A stretch of DNA of 64,000 nt from an uncultured Spirochaetaceae bacterium (lineage in GTDB: Bacteria; Spirochaetota; Spirochaetia; Sphaerochaetales; Sphaerochaetaceae). A program made the translations under genes and the position numbers. Below the pieces are notes generated by a model. That model did no database searches and was not told the origin of the DNA. It saw only the letters and a program-made list of their open reading frames with translations. Location: assembly GCA_900315435.1 (NCBI GenBank), contig OMYY01000011.1, forward strand, positions 1-64,000, read 5' to 3'. Positions 8,977 to 17,417 of the stretch are shown here, piece by piece. How positions within the stretch are numbered: position 1 is the stretch's first letter; the number at the start of each line of letters is the position of its first letter.

Positions 8977-10329
8977 TTATTTGAACAACGGTTTTACTTT
9001 ACGCCGGTATTCCCAGGCAAAAAGCGTGATGACGAGCGTGAGGCTGACAGTCTCGGCGATGATGAAGGCGAACCAGACGGCGTGCAGGCCCTGGATTCTG
9101 GCAAGGATCCAGGCGGCAGGAAGCAGGACGACCAGCTGGCGGGTCAGGCTGACAACCATCGAGAGGATACCGTCCCCAACCGCCTGGAAGAGCCCCATCA
9201 GGCAGATGGAGATACCTGCGGGGACAAAGCAGAGCGAGAGTATCGGCAGTGCATGTTCGCCGATGGTCCGCATCTGTTCCCCTGCATGGAACAAGGAGAG
9301 CAGGAAGTCTGGAAAAATCGTGAAGCCCAAGGTCCCAAGGCACATGATGGCGGTGGCGATGGAGACTGCGGTACGGATCGCCTGGTTCATGCGCCGGGGG
9401 TTCTTGGCACCGAAATTGTAGCCGACAATGGGAATCAGGCCGCTGTTCAGGCCGAAAACCGGCATGAAAACGAAGCTTTGCAATTTGAAATAGACGCCGA
9501 ATACAGAAACCGGGGCCATGCCGAAGGCGACCAGGATCTTGTTCAGACCGCTGGTCATCACCGTTCCGATCGACTGCATGACAATGGAAGGAAGCCCCAC
9601 CGCGTAGATTTCCCTGATGGTCTGGACGTGCAGCTTCCTGTTCTCCGGTTTCAGCGTGACATATGGGTTCCGCTTGACGAACAGGTAGCTGAGCAGGGCG
9701 GAGACGTGCTGCCCAAGTACCGTGGCGATTGCCGCGCCTGCTATGCCCATGCGGGGGAATCCTGCCAGCCCGAAGATCAAGACCGGGTCCATGACGATAT
9801 TGGTCGCCGCGCCGGCGAGCTGGACGATCATCGGATGCACCGTATCCCCGGTGGCCTGCATGATCCGTTCCAGCGTGATGTCGATGAAGATGGCTCCGCT
9901 TGCCACCAGGCACCAGCGGGTGTAGACAGTTCCCATCTCCACCAGTTCCGCGTCATCGGAGAAGAGCCTGAAGAAGGGACGGGAGAGGAACAGGCCGATC
10001 ATGATGAAGGCGGCCCATCCGAACAAAGCCAGGGTGATGCCTTGGCTTGCCGCTTGCTCCGCACCATCCCGGTTCTTGGCCCCGAGGTTGCGGGCGATCA
10101 GGCTGCCGACACCGATGGCGGTTCCCACGGCGACCGAACCCATCAGGTTCTGGAGCGGAAACGCAAGGCTGACCGCCGCGAGCGCCGCCTCGCTGTACAT
10201 GGAGACGAAAACCGAGTCGACGATGTTGTAGAGCGCGAGCACCAGCATGCTGACCATGATCGGCAATGACATGGATATGACAAGGCGGGGAACGGGAAGG
10301 ACTCCCATCCGATTTTCTGCATGTTCCAT
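8977..10329 (-). CDS. MATE-family efflux transporter
   Basis: A 450-residue MATE protein, first gene of a minus-strand pair. The first-half loop GVGSLIARNLGAKNRD and a second similar half with about twelve helices support the family. A promoter (TTTACC, 17 bases, TATGAT at 10338-10343) ends just 8 bases before the ATG, so translation is probably leaderless. The divergent neighbour is aspartokinase, and the 100-base gap holds both promoters. Confidence 0.9.
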   Translation of the reverse strand: MEHAENRMGVLPVPRLVISMSLPIMVSMLVLALYNIVDSVFVSMYSEAALAAVSLAFPLQNLMGSVAVGTAIGVGSLIARNLGAKNRDGAEQAASQGITLALFGWAAFIMIGLFLSRPFFRLFSDDAELVEMGTVYTRWCLVASGAIFIDITLERIMQATGDTVHPMIVQLAGAATNIVMDPVLIFGLAGFPRMGIAGAAIATVLGQHVSALLSYLFVKRNPYVTLKPENRKLHVQTIREIYAVGLPSIVMQSIGTVMTSGLNKILVAFGMAPVSVFGVYFKLQSFVFMPVFGLNSGLIPIVGYNFGAKNPRRMNQAIRTAVSIATAIMCLGTLGFTIFPDFLLSLFHAGEQMRTIGEHALPILSLCFVPAGISICLMGLFQAVGDGILSMVVSLTRQLVVLLPAAWILARIQGLHAVWFAFIIAETVSLTLVITLFAWEYRRKVKPLFK

Positions 10330-10337
10330 AAGTGGCT

Positions 10338-10366
10338 ATCATAGAGGAGACGTCGCGATTGGTAAA
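10338..10366 (-). promoter_or_regulatory. Promoter of the MATE pair, 8 bases before its start codon
   Basis: Minus strand: TTTACC (10361-10366), a 17-base spacer, TATGAT (10338-10343), then 8 bases to the ATG at 10329. No Shine-Dalgarno site is present. Confidence 0.65.
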
Positions 10367-10429
10367 CAGATGGACATGCAAAAGCCTGTCACATTACAAT
10401 GATGCCGTTTGAGTAGGAGAAATACGCCC

Positions 10430-11731
10430 ATGATCGTGTGTAAGTTCGGGGGGAGCTCGGTTGCGACCGCCAGCCAAATCAAGAAGGTCAAGGCCATCAT
10501 CGATGCCAACGCGGAGCGCAACGTGGTTGTGGTGTCCGCGCCTGGCAAGCGGTTCAAGGACGATACCAAGGTCACCGACCTGCTCTATCAGTGCAACGAC
10601 GCGGTGCGTGCCGGGGCGTCCTGCCGTCCGGTTTTCAGCAAGATCGAGGAGCGGTACCATGACATCATCTCCGGACTGAAGATCCAGAGCCGCTGGCTGC
10701 AGCCGATCCTGGATGACGTCCGGTTGCACATCGATGCCGGCAGCGGTCCGGACTATGCCGCCAGCCGGGGCGAGTACCTCAATGCCCGGATCATCGCCAA
10801 GTATTTCGGATTCGAGTTCCTCGATACCGAGAGCCTGGTCATCCTGAAAGCCGACGGGTCGATTGATTCCCGTACCTACGACAACATCAGGCGTGTCTAC
10901 AAGCCTGGCAAGAAATACGTGGTGCCTGGTTTCTACGGTTCCAACATCGAAGGGAAGATCCTGACCTTCGCCCGTGGCGGCAGCGATATCACCGGCTCGA
11001 TTTTTTCCCGGGCGCTGAACGCCACGGTCTACGAGAACTGGACGGACGTCAGTGGTGTCTACGGGGCGAATCCGACCATCGTGGAGGACGCGAAGCCTGT
11101 GGCCGAGATGACCTACGGCGAGGTGCGTGAGCTCTCTGGCGTCGGCGCAGGGGTCTTCCAGGAGGAGGCGATCGCCCCCATCTACGGCACCCAGATTCCC
11201 ATCAACATCAAGAATACCAACAGGCCCGAGGATGTCGGGACGATGATCGTCCCCACCAGGAAAGGCGACGACCTGGTCGGCCTGTCTGCCAAGAAGGGCT
11301 ACAACCGCATTACGGTCCGCAAGCTGATGTTGTTCAAGCAACGCGGTATCCGCCATGCGCTTTTGACCATGATGGTGGTCTTCGGCGTGCGTCCTGCTTT
11401 CAGTTGTTACGGCATCGACTCGATCGTCTGGTATTTCGATGCCTCGCTTGCCAGCGACAGCGTCCTGAGGATGATGTGCCAGCGCCTGAAAGACGAGTTC
11501 GACTTGCAGGAGGCCTTCGTGGAAAAGGGCTTCTCTATCGTCGGCGTGGTCGGCCAGGGGCTTCCCGAACATCCGGAAATCGTCTCCAAGTGCGCGATGT
11601 GCCTGCAGGAGAACCATATCCGGACGGTTTTCATCAACTACGGCGCTTCCGACCTCAGCATGCTGATTGGCGTTCCGGAGGGAACCGAGGTGGAGGCGCA
11701 GAAGGTGCTTGCCAAGGCGCTTGGATTCTGA
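10430..11731 (+). CDS. lysC: Aspartate kinase
   Basis: A 433-residue aspartokinase (ATP + L-aspartate to 4-phospho-aspartate), the entry to lysine, methionine and threonine synthesis. The N-terminal KFGGSS nucleotide/substrate motif is at residues 5-10. The kinase domain runs to about residue 280, and the C-terminal part (about 300-433) looks like the paired ACT domains that bind an inhibitory amino acid. I chose the ATG at 10430 over an upstream in-frame ATG because AGGAG lies 10 bases before it. There is no lysine riboswitch in the short leader, so control is probably allosteric. A terminator follows. Confidence 0.9.
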   Translation: MIVCKFGGSSVATASQIKKVKAIIDANAERNVVVVSAPGKRFKDDTKVTDLLYQCNDAVRAGASCRPVFSKIEERYHDIISGLKIQSRWLQPILDDVRLHIDAGSGPDYAASRGEYLNARIIAKYFGFEFLDTESLVILKADGSIDSRTYDNIRRVYKPGKKYVVPGFYGSNIEGKILTFARGGSDITGSIFSRALNATVYENWTDVSGVYGANPTIVEDAKPVAEMTYGEVRELSGVGAGVFQEEAIAPIYGTQIPINIKNTNRPEDVGTMIVPTRKGDDLVGLSAKKGYNRITVRKLMLFKQRGIRHALLTMMVVFGVRPAFSCYGIDSIVWYFDASLASDSVLRMMCQRLKDEFDLQEAFVEKGFSIVGVVGQGLPEHPEIVSKCAMCLQENHIRTVFINYGASDLSMLIGVPEGTEVEAQKVLAKALGF

Positions 11732-11749
11732 GTTCCTGTTTCGTCCGGT

Positions 11750-11780
11750 GGGCCTGGCGGGAAGATGCCAGGCCCATTCC
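11750..11780 (+). terminator. Terminator after aspartokinase
   Basis: A nine-pair stem GGGCCTGGC / GCCAGGCCC (11750-11758 and 11767-11775) followed by a mixed T/C tail. The stem is strong and the tail weak. Confidence 0.6.
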
Positions 11781-11946
11781 TTCCTCCATATTCTCCATCT
11801 TTGCCATATATCCGTGACAAGAATGCATTCCAATCACACAAACCGTGAGTATCTTGAAAACAGGGACGAGGCAGGGCTGATCATTCCATCTCCGACTTCG
11901 CTGAAGCCATCCGAGTGAACACCGCCCCATCTCTTGAAGGTGTCGT

Positions 11947-12198
11947 ATGGATACTGCGAAGATGAAGGAACTCCTGAATGATCAGAAGGTCGTGAAGATC
12001 TTGATGACTCGTCGTGGTCAGACGAAGGGAATCCAGAAACTGTTCCGCTCCCATGGCCTGGAAGTGACGATGATCGAGGCCGAGACAATCGACAAGACCA
12101 TCGAGAAGGACTTGCCGGAAGGGGCTGACGAGAGCGCGTTCGCGAAAGCTGCCCAGAAAGCGATTCCCGAGCTGGAGAAGCAGTTCAAGATTTCTTGA
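11947..12198 (+). CDS. Small conserved-looking protein of unknown function
   Basis: An 83-residue basic-acidic soluble protein with no signal peptide or membrane segment. It begins MDTAKMKELLNDQKVVKILM and has a central RRGQTKGIQKLFRSHG segment that could pack as helices, and a charged C-terminus. I do not recognise a family. It is probably real: an AAGG ribosome site precedes the ATG, the codon use matches the neighbours, and a perfect terminator starts 22 bases after the stop. The antisense frame is less natural. It stands alone between aspartokinase and the ABC ATPase. Confidence 0.65.
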   Translation: MDTAKMKELLNDQKVVKILMTRRGQTKGIQKLFRSHGLEVTMIEAETIDKTIEKDLPEGADESAFAKAAQKAIPELEKQFKIS

Positions 12199-12219
12199 GC
12201 AGGGCTTCCTTCCCTGTCT

Positions 12220-12246
12220 GGCCTTCCCGGAAGGGAAGGTCTTTTT
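12220..12246 (+). terminator. Rho-independent terminator of the 83-residue gene
   Basis: A nine-pair stem (12220-12228 with 12233-12241), a GGAA tetraloop and five T residues (12242-12246). Confidence 0.9.
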
Positions 12247-12376
12247 GTCTCTGGAGGATATCCAAGTTCCTGCCTTCGGCTCCATCGATGCCCCGGCCGT
12301 CTCTGAAGCTGTCGCTGTCTGATGGCCGAAGGAGAGGGAGCGATCCTGCATGCCGTATCGGTCCGTTCGCGTCGCG

Positions 12377-12416
12377 CAAAAAAACACCAGGCTGTCTCAC
12401 GCAACCAGCCTGGTGT
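12377..12416 (-). terminator. Rho-independent terminator of the ABC ATPase gene
   Basis: An eleven-pair stem ACACCAGGCTG / CAGCCTGGTGT (12384-12394 and 12406-12416), followed on the minus strand by seven T residues (12378-12384). Confidence 0.92.
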
Positions 12417-12454
12417 CGTAACTCAATAATCTATCCTGAGTCGAGATGGACGAA

Positions 12455-13639
12455 TCAGTCCTCTTTCTTCTGGCCGACAGCGGAAGGGGCCATCAAGGGC
12501 ACCTTGCTGCCGAGCACCAGCTCGGTATCGGGGTCGAAGAACTTGGCTTTGGCCATATCCGGAACCAGAGCGATGCGGACGCCGCTCGTGACGGTGTGCT
12601 TCGGATCGATCTTGCCGATGACCTGGCCGTTCTTGGTGGCCACGTAGACGTGGGTCTCAGAACCAAGGGGCTCGACAACGGTGGTATGACCATTGATGGT
12701 CACGCCTTCCTGGGCTTCCTTGCTGAATTCGACGTCTTCAGGGCGAATGCCGAAGATGACTTCCTTGCCAACGTAGGGCTTCAGGAACTTCGCCTGCTCG
12801 GGCAGCACCTTGAGGTCGAACGGCTTGAACTGTTTGGTCTCTTCCTTCTCGTTCTCGGGAGCGACCTCGACGACGTAGATGTCGTTGCCTCTCGCCTCGA
12901 CCTTGGTCTCCAGGAAGTTCATCGGAGGCGAACCGATGAAGCCGGCGACGAACTTGTTCTGCGGCTCGTTGTACAGCTCGAGCGGCTTTCCAATCTGCTG
13001 GATGACGCCAAACTTCATGACAACGATCTTGTCCGCCATCGTCAGAGCCTCGACCTGGTCGTGGGTGACGTAAATCATCGTCGCCTGCAGTCTGTGGTGC
13101 AGTGCGGAAATCTCGGCTCTCATCTGGACACGAAGCTTGGCATCCAAGTTGGAGAGCGGCTCGTCGAAGAGGAAGACCTTCGGCTGGCGCACGATGGCTC
13201 TTCCGACCGCGACACGCTGTCTCTGGCCACCGGAGAGGGCCTTCGGCTTTCTGTCGAGGAGCTCGGTGATCTCGAGGATGTCCGCTGCCGCGCGCACACG
13301 GCGGTCGATCTCTTCCTTCGCGAACTTGCGGATCTTGAGACCGAATGCCATGTTGTCATAGACAGTCATGTGGGGGTACAGAGCATAGTTCTGGAACACC
13401 ATCGCGATGTCTCTGTCCTTCGGGGGAACGTCATTGACGAGCTTGCCGTCAATGAGAAGCTCGCCGCTCGTGATGTCTTCAAGACCGGCGATCATACGAA
13501 GCGTGGTGGACTTACCGCAGCCGGAAGGGCCGACAAGGACGACAAACTCCTTGTCCTCAATGTCGATGTTGACATTGTCGACGGCTTTTACTCCACCATC
13601 GTACACCTTACAGATGTTCTTAAGTTGTACAGTGGCCAT
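12455..13639 (-). CDS. ugpC: Sugar-type ABC transporter ATP-binding protein (UgpC/MsmK/MalK family)
   Basis: A 394-residue ABC ATPase: Walker [11 protein letters not shown] near residue 38, Q-loop, signature LSGGQRQR near 135, Walker [13 protein letters not shown], and a C-terminal TOBE/MalK-type regulatory domain (about 240-380). This length and layout mark the CUT1 group, which drives import of oligosaccharides or glycerol-3-phosphate. No permease or binding protein lies nearby and the gene has its own promoter and terminator, so it is probably a shared ATPase serving several sugar importers elsewhere, as MsmK does in streptococci. Ribosome site GGAGG. Confidence 0.92.
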   Translation of the reverse strand: MATVQLKNICKVYDGGVKAVDNVNIDIEDKEFVVLVGPSGCGKSTTLRMIAGLEDITSGELLIDGKLVNDVPPKDRDIAMVFQNYALYPHMTVYDNMAFGLKIRKFAKEEIDRRVRAAADILEITELLDRKPKALSGGQRQRVAVGRAIVRQPKVFLFDEPLSNLDAKLRVQMRAEISALHHRLQATMIYVTHDQVEALTMADKIVVMKFGVIQQIGKPLELYNEPQNKFVAGFIGSPPMNFLETKVEARGNDIYVVEVAPENEKEETKQFKPFDLKVLPEQAKFLKPYVGKEVIFGIRPEDVEFSKEAQEGVTINGHTTVVEPLGSETHVYVATKNGQVIGKIDPKHTVTSGVRIALVPDMAKAKFFDPDTELVLGSKVPLMAPSAVGQKKED

Positions 13640-13667
13640 AATGCCTCCATAATTATGTTATGCATCC

Positions 13668-13697
13668 ATCCTAGCGCTCGCCAAAAGCGGTTGTCAA
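13668..13697 (-). promoter_or_regulatory. Promoter of the shared ABC ATPase gene
   Basis: Minus strand: TTGACA (13692-13697), an 18-base spacer and TAGGAT (13668-13673), about 28 bases before the ATG. Confidence 0.7.
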
Positions 13698-13744
13698 ACT
13701 TTTTTTGCGGCAATTTCCTTGGAAAGGGCGAAATCGTCCGCATG

Positions 13745-14212
13745 TCAAGCGATGAAGGGGTCGTAGCCCTTCTTTCCGATGCCTTCGACCCAGGCGCGGG
13801 CGGCCGCCTTGGCCTTCTCCAGGTCATGGAACTGCCAGTTTCCACAGGTCCTGCGGGTGGCTCCGGGAATCGGCTGGTCCCAGGAGGCGAGCCGCTTGAG
13901 GATGGCCTCCATCTTGGCGGCGACCCCCATCGTGGAGTGCTCTCCCAGCAGCGTCAGGTAGAAGCCGGTCTTGCAACCCATCGGGGAGAAGTCGACCACC
14001 TCGCCAGGCCAATAGTCCCGGGAGAGCTCGGCGACGATGTGCTCGATGGTGTGCATCGCGGCCGAGTCGAGATACGCGACGTTGGGCTGGGTGAAACGGA
14101 TATCGAATTTGGTGATCAGGTCCCCGTGCGGGGTCTCGATCCGGTCGCAGAGCCTGACGTACGGGGCCCTGACCTTGTCATGGTCAAGATTGAAGCTGGG
14201 TACTTTGTCCAT
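13745..14212 (-). CDS. luxS: S-ribosylhomocysteine lyase
   Basis: A 155-residue LuxS, which cleaves S-ribosylhomocysteine to homocysteine and DPD, the precursor of autoinducer-2. The zinc site is visible as HTIEH (His54, His58) and Cys123 (RRTCGNW). The catalytic Cys80 sits in MGCKTGFY. The start codon overlaps the pfs stop as TAATG, so translation is coupled to Pfs, the enzyme making its substrate. The family call is very secure. Whether AI-2 is used as a signal or is only a by-product of the methyl cycle cannot be seen. Confidence 0.96.
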   Translation of the reverse strand: MDKVPSFNLDHDKVRAPYVRLCDRIETPHGDLITKFDIRFTQPNVAYLDSAAMHTIEHIVAELSRDYWPGEVVDFSPMGCKTGFYLTLLGEHSTMGVAAKMEAILKRLASWDQPIPGATRRTCGNWQFHDLEKAKAAARAWVEGIGKKGYDPFIA

Positions 14213-14925
14213 TAGTTCCTCCCAAGGATGGCGATGGCGCCTTGGGTCAGGCTTGCCGACCGCCCCGCCATCACCGTCTCATTGAAATCATATTCCTGCC
14301 TGCTTCCCGTCTCGTCGGCAGTGTCGGAAAGGCAGCGCACGATGGCGAAGGGAATCCGGTTGACCACGCAGGCCTGCGCGACCGCGGCTCCCTCCATCTC
14401 CACGCAGAGCGGGTGAAAGGTGTCCCTGATCGCCTGTTTCCTCGCCTTCTCGCTGATGAACTGGTCCCCGCTGGCTATCCTGCCGGCCAACATCTGCCCG
14501 CCCCATGCGCCACCGTGTTCCCGGTAGCTTTGCTGGAGGGCTTCCACCAGCTTTCCATCGGCCAGGTAGCCGTCTTTCCCCATCCCCGGCACCTGTCCCG
14601 GCTGGTAGCCGAAATAGGTGGCGTCAACGTCATGCTGGACCGCATCGGTGGAAACGACAAAATCGCCCACATGCAGGCGCGTGTCGATTGCGCCGGCAAT
14701 ACCGGTATTGATGATTGCGTCAATCTGGAAACGGTCGGCCAACTGCTGGACGCAGAGGGCTGCGTTGACCTTGCCGACCCCGCTCTGGACGATGACGACA
14801 TCCACTCCCGCAAGGAGACCCGTGTGGAAGGTGAGTCCGTAGAGCAATTGGCTCGTTTCCTGCTGCAGCGCGGAGACCAAGTCCTTCACCTCGACGGACA
14901 TGGCTCCGATGATTCCGATTTTCAT
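14212..14925 (-). CDS. mtnN: 5'-methylthioadenosine/S-adenosylhomocysteine nucleosidase
   Basis: A 237-residue Pfs/MTAN enzyme that removes adenine from SAH and MTA, feeding LuxS directly downstream. It begins MKIGIIGAMSVEVKDL, matching the family's 'I-G-I-I-G-A-M-x-x-E' start. The catalytic region GAAVAQACVVN and the closing CLSDTADE block are present. I chose the internal ATG at 14925 over the one at 14952 because family members start here, although neither has a strong ribosome site. Its stop overlaps the luxS ATG by one base. Confidence 0.93.
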   Translation of the reverse strand: MKIGIIGAMSVEVKDLVSALQQETSQLLYGLTFHTGLLAGVDVVIVQSGVGKVNAALCVQQLADRFQIDAIINTGIAGAIDTRLHVGDFVVSTDAVQHDVDATYFGYQPGQVPGMGKDGYLADGKLVEALQQSYREHGGAWGGQMLAGRIASGDQFISEKARKQAIRDTFHPLCVEMEGAAVAQACVVNRIPFAIVRCLSDTADETGSRQEYDFNETVMAGRSASLTQGAIAILGRN

Positions 14926-14972
14926 GACAGCAAGGATACCATCCTTGCCCATCCTTGCCTAGGCGACGGGAA

Positions 14973-15548
14973 TCAGAACTTGCAGACGATGCCGATGATG
15001 GCGGCCGCGACAATGGAGAAGATGGGGTGCAGCTTCAGCTTCCGGTTCGCGAGGAAGATTCCCACACCGAGGACAATCTGTTTCCAAAGCAGCAAATCGC
15101 CGATTTGATGGGTTGCCTGGAAGGCGGGAATATTGAGGATCGCCGTCTTGGCGACGTTGATGCCGGCAACCGTGATCAGGGCGATGGAGGCGGGTCGCAG
15201 CCCGTAGAAGGCGTTCTTGACCAGCGTGCTGTCCCGGAATTTCTCCAGGAAATGGGCGATGATCACGATGATGATGACCGAGGGAAGGACCAGGGACAAG
15301 GTAGCCCAGACGCCTCCATGGATTCCTGCGGCGAGGTAACCGGCATAGGTCGACATGTTGATGCCGAGCGCTCCAGGGGTGGACTCGCTGATGGCGATCA
15401 TGTCCGCGATGTCGGCGTGGCTGAACCAGCTGGTCTTGTCCGAGATCTCATAGAGGAAAGGAAGGGTGGCAAGCCCGCCGCCGACGGAGAAGAGTCCTGT
15501 CTTGAAGAACTCCCAGGCCAATGCGGCAAGCAGAAGGACCTGGCTCAT
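14973..15548 (-). CDS. Chromate transporter family protein, C-terminal-half subunit (ChrA-like)
   Basis: A 191-residue membrane protein of the CHR superfamily. The conserved FFKTGLFSVGGGLATLPFL stretch lies near the N-terminus and an STPGALGINMSTYAGY motif follows, with about five or six helices. Short CHR proteins come in adjacent pairs that together equal one long ChrA, and this is the second member. The start MSQVL at 15548 overlaps the partner's stop as ATGA. Transport of chromate itself is unproven. Many anaerobes carry such pairs with no link to chromium. Confidence 0.9.
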   Translation of the reverse strand: MSQVLLLAALAWEFFKTGLFSVGGGLATLPFLYEISDKTSWFSHADIADMIAISESTPGALGINMSTYAGYLAAGIHGGVWATLSLVLPSVIIIVIIAHFLEKFRDSTLVKNAFYGLRPASIALITVAGINVAKTAILNIPAFQATHQIGDLLLWKQIVLGVGIFLANRKLKLHPIFSIVAAAIIGIVCKF

Positions 15549-16105
15549 TTTGCCACCTCCTTTCCCTCTTTCCCGAGGACAATCCCGAAGAAGCCGGCCA
15601 GCAGGACCAGCATGGCGGTCGGAATGGAGATGGGAAGCTGTTTGCTGAAAAGCGCCAGCAGGAAGATGGCCAGGTAGAGCAGAAAGCTCTTCAGGTCGAC
15701 CACCGATTTCTTCCACAACCGCATGACCGCCTGGACAATCAGGACGCAGACGCAGACCCGGATGCCGGCGAAGGCATGTTTGACTGCCTCTAGGTCGGCG
15801 AAGTTGCGGAGAAACATGGCGATTGCCAGAATCACGATGATGGGAAAGAAGACAAACCCAAGGGTGCCGGCGATCGCGCCGGGAATGCCCTTTTTCTTAT
15901 AGCCGACAAAGGTCGAGACGTTGATGGCGATGATGCCTGGGGTGCACTGGCCGATGGCGAAGTAATCCATCAGTTCCTCGGTGGTGACCCAGTGCCGGTT
16001 CTTCTCCAAGTCCTGCTGCAAAAGCGGCAGCATGGCGTAGCCGCCCCCGAAATTCACCGCTCCAATCCTGGCGAAGACGGCGAAAAGTTCGAAAAGTTCT
16101 CGCAT
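15545..16105 (-). CDS. Chromate transporter family protein, N-terminal-half subunit (ChrA-like)
   Basis: A 186-residue CHR-family membrane protein. It begins MRELFELFAVFARIGAVNFG, with the GGGYAMLPLL and TPGIIAINVSTFVGY signatures. AAGGA seven bases before the ATG at 16105 supports this start over an upstream in-frame ATG. It is the first gene of the CHR pair and divergent from the LysR regulator at 16213, which probably controls it. Confidence 0.9.
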   Translation of the reverse strand: MRELFELFAVFARIGAVNFGGGYAMLPLLQQDLEKNRHWVTTEELMDYFAIGQCTPGIIAINVSTFVGYKKKGIPGAIAGTLGFVFFPIIVILAIAMFLRNFADLEAVKHAFAGIRVCVCVLIVQAVMRLWKKSVVDLKSFLLYLAIFLLALFSKQLPISIPTAMLVLLAGFFGIVLGKEGKEVAK

Positions 16106-16176
16106 TGCGTGTTCCTTATCATTGATACCGGAGGGAGTATAGCACAAGAGCTTTGTATATGTATAATATTATAATA

Positions 16177-16187
16177 AGATAGTATCT
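16177..16187. promoter_or_regulatory. AGATA-G-TATCT inverted repeat, candidate LysR site
   Basis: A short perfect inverted repeat within very AT-rich DNA between the divergent LysR gene and the CHR pair, 26 bases before the LysR start. Binding by the adjacent LysR protein is inferred from position only. Confidence 0.4.
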
Positions 16188-16212
16188 ATACTTTAAAAAT
16201 ATGGAGGTGGCC

Positions 16213-17064
16213 ATGGAATTGCGGCAAGTCAGGTATTTTCTCACGGTGGTGGATGCCGGTTCGATCAGCGAAGGGGCAAGAAGGCTCCATATATCCCAGC
16301 CACCGCTCTCTCTGGCGATGCGGCAATTGGAGGAGGAGCTGGAGGCGCAGCTGTTCGTCCGGGGGCATAGCCATCTGACCCTGACCGAGGCGGGAAGGTC
16401 CTTCTACCAGAAAGGCCAGAACCTGGTGGAACTTGCCTCGCAGACCACCAGGGAGATCCGGGAGATGCGGAGGGAGCGGACCCTGCACCTGGGGGTGACA
16501 CCGACAACGGTCCCGCTGGTCATGCCGGCACTCCAGGCGGTCAGGAACCAGGATTCCTCCATCCGTATCGACCTGCACGACGGCTCCACGTACCAGTTGC
16601 TGGATTTGGTGGCGCGCCGCCTTGTCGACGCGGCGGTCATCCGCACCCCCTGCAGCGCCGGCAACCTGCACCAGGTAGCCATCGCCCGGGATTCCATGCT
16701 GTTCCTTTCCCCAGACGGACAGGAAAAAGGCCCTGTCCGTCTCGAGGAGCTTTCCAGGTTCCCTTTGATCCTCTACCGGCGCTACCGGGACTTCATCCTC
16801 GACGTCTTCAGCCATCATGCCGTGGAACCCAAGCTGGTGGGAGAGTGCGACGACGCGCGGACGGCAATCAGCATGGTCCGCGCGTCCTTGGGCTGCGCGA
16901 TCATTCCTTCCACCATGGGCGATGCCGCCGCGGGAACCATAGCGCGCCCGGTCGAGGCTCCGGAACTGGCCACCGAGATCCTGTTTGTCTGGGACCGTGA
17001 CCTGCCGCTGGTCCAGGAAATGAAAGAGCAATTGCTTTGCATGTCCGAAGCGAAAGAGCAATAA
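16213..17064 (+). CDS. LysR-family transcriptional regulator
   Basis: A 283-residue LysR regulator. The N-terminal winged helix (MELRQVRYFLTVVDAGSISE, then the ARRLHISQPPLSLAMRQLEE recognition helix) is followed by a periplasmic-binding-protein-like effector domain from about residue 90. The start at 16213 has GGAGG five bases upstream. Divergent orientation to the CHR pair suggests it controls that pair. The effector is unknown. Confidence 0.92.
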   Translation: MELRQVRYFLTVVDAGSISEGARRLHISQPPLSLAMRQLEEELEAQLFVRGHSHLTLTEAGRSFYQKGQNLVELASQTTREIREMRRERTLHLGVTPTTVPLVMPALQAVRNQDSSIRIDLHDGSTYQLLDLVARRLVDAAVIRTPCSAGNLHQVAIARDSMLFLSPDGQEKGPVRLEELSRFPLILYRRYRDFILDVFSHHAVEPKLVGECDDARTAISMVRASLGCAIIPSTMGDAAAGTIARPVEAPELATEILFVWDRDLPLVQEMKEQLLCMSEAKEQ

Positions 17065-17091
17065 GATAGGGACAAGGTCAAACATGATCAA

Positions 17092-17119
17092 TTGACCGGC
17101 GGCCCGGAGGCAATACAAT
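17092..17119 (+). promoter_or_regulatory. Promoter of the Nif11-like small gene
   Basis: TTGACC (17092-17097), a 16-base spacer and TACAAT (17114-17119), 17 bases before the ATG. Confidence 0.6.
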
Positions 17120-17135
17120 AGATTCCGAGGGTACG

Positions 17136-17357
17136 ATGAACAGAAACGTCGAGGCTTTTCTCGAGCAAATGGAGAGCAACGTTGCCGTCAGGGACCGGTT
17201 CTATTCCTGCAAGGACTGGAACGAGGCATATGCGTACGCGCTCACCTTGCAACAGGGGTTCTCCCTGATGGACCTGGTACGGGGTTTCTGCCAGTGCAAC
17301 CAGATGGCAGGAGAATTCCGCGCCGCTCCGTGCGGGAGAGAAGTCGCCAACCATTGA
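17136..17357 (+). CDS. Nif11-domain-like small protein
   Basis: A 73-residue protein. Residues 3-50 (NVEAFLEQMESNV ... FSLMDLVRGF) follow the spacing of the Nif11 domain: an initial 'FLE' helix, a short D/S turn, an 'A-x-x-x-G-F' step and a final 'dL'. Nif11 domains occur in nitrogen-fixation operons and as leader peptides of nitrile-hydratase-like or lanthipeptide precursors. The tail has three cysteines (FCQCNQ and APC), but there is no double-glycine cleavage site and no maturation enzyme nearby. It has its own promoter and a GAGGG ribosome site. The family call is by pattern, so moderate. Confidence 0.55.
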   Translation: MNRNVEAFLEQMESNVAVRDRFYSCKDWNEAYAYALTLQQGFSLMDLVRGFCQCNQMAGEFRAAPCGREVANH

Positions 17358-17361
17358 CGAC

Positions 17362-17389
17362 AAAACTCCCCTTGCCGCCGGGCAAGGGG
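17362..17389 (-). terminator. Terminator between the convergent Nif11-like and FadL-like genes
   Basis: A nine-pair stem CCCCTTGCC / GGCAAGGGG (17368-17376 with 17381-17389). The T-run (GAGTTTTG) is on the minus strand, so it mainly ends the barrel gene, but the stem could serve both. Confidence 0.75.
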
Positions 17390-17417
17390 ATATATCTTGC
17401 AATGAAAGGGAATCGGT

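Noticed and set aside
8458-10269. A 603-codon plus-strand frame across two MATE genes
   Set aside because: Its composition is low-complexity (Asp, Gln, Gly, His) and it runs opposite two convincing membrane proteins. It is a shadow.
10367-10429. Possible lysine riboswitch before aspartokinase
   Set aside because: The leader is far too short for the lysine aptamer and shares its gap with the divergent MATE promoter.
10394-11833. A 479-codon frame antisense to aspartokinase
   Set aside because: Aspartokinase motifs and ribosome site are clear on the plus strand. The antisense protein has no recognisable feature.
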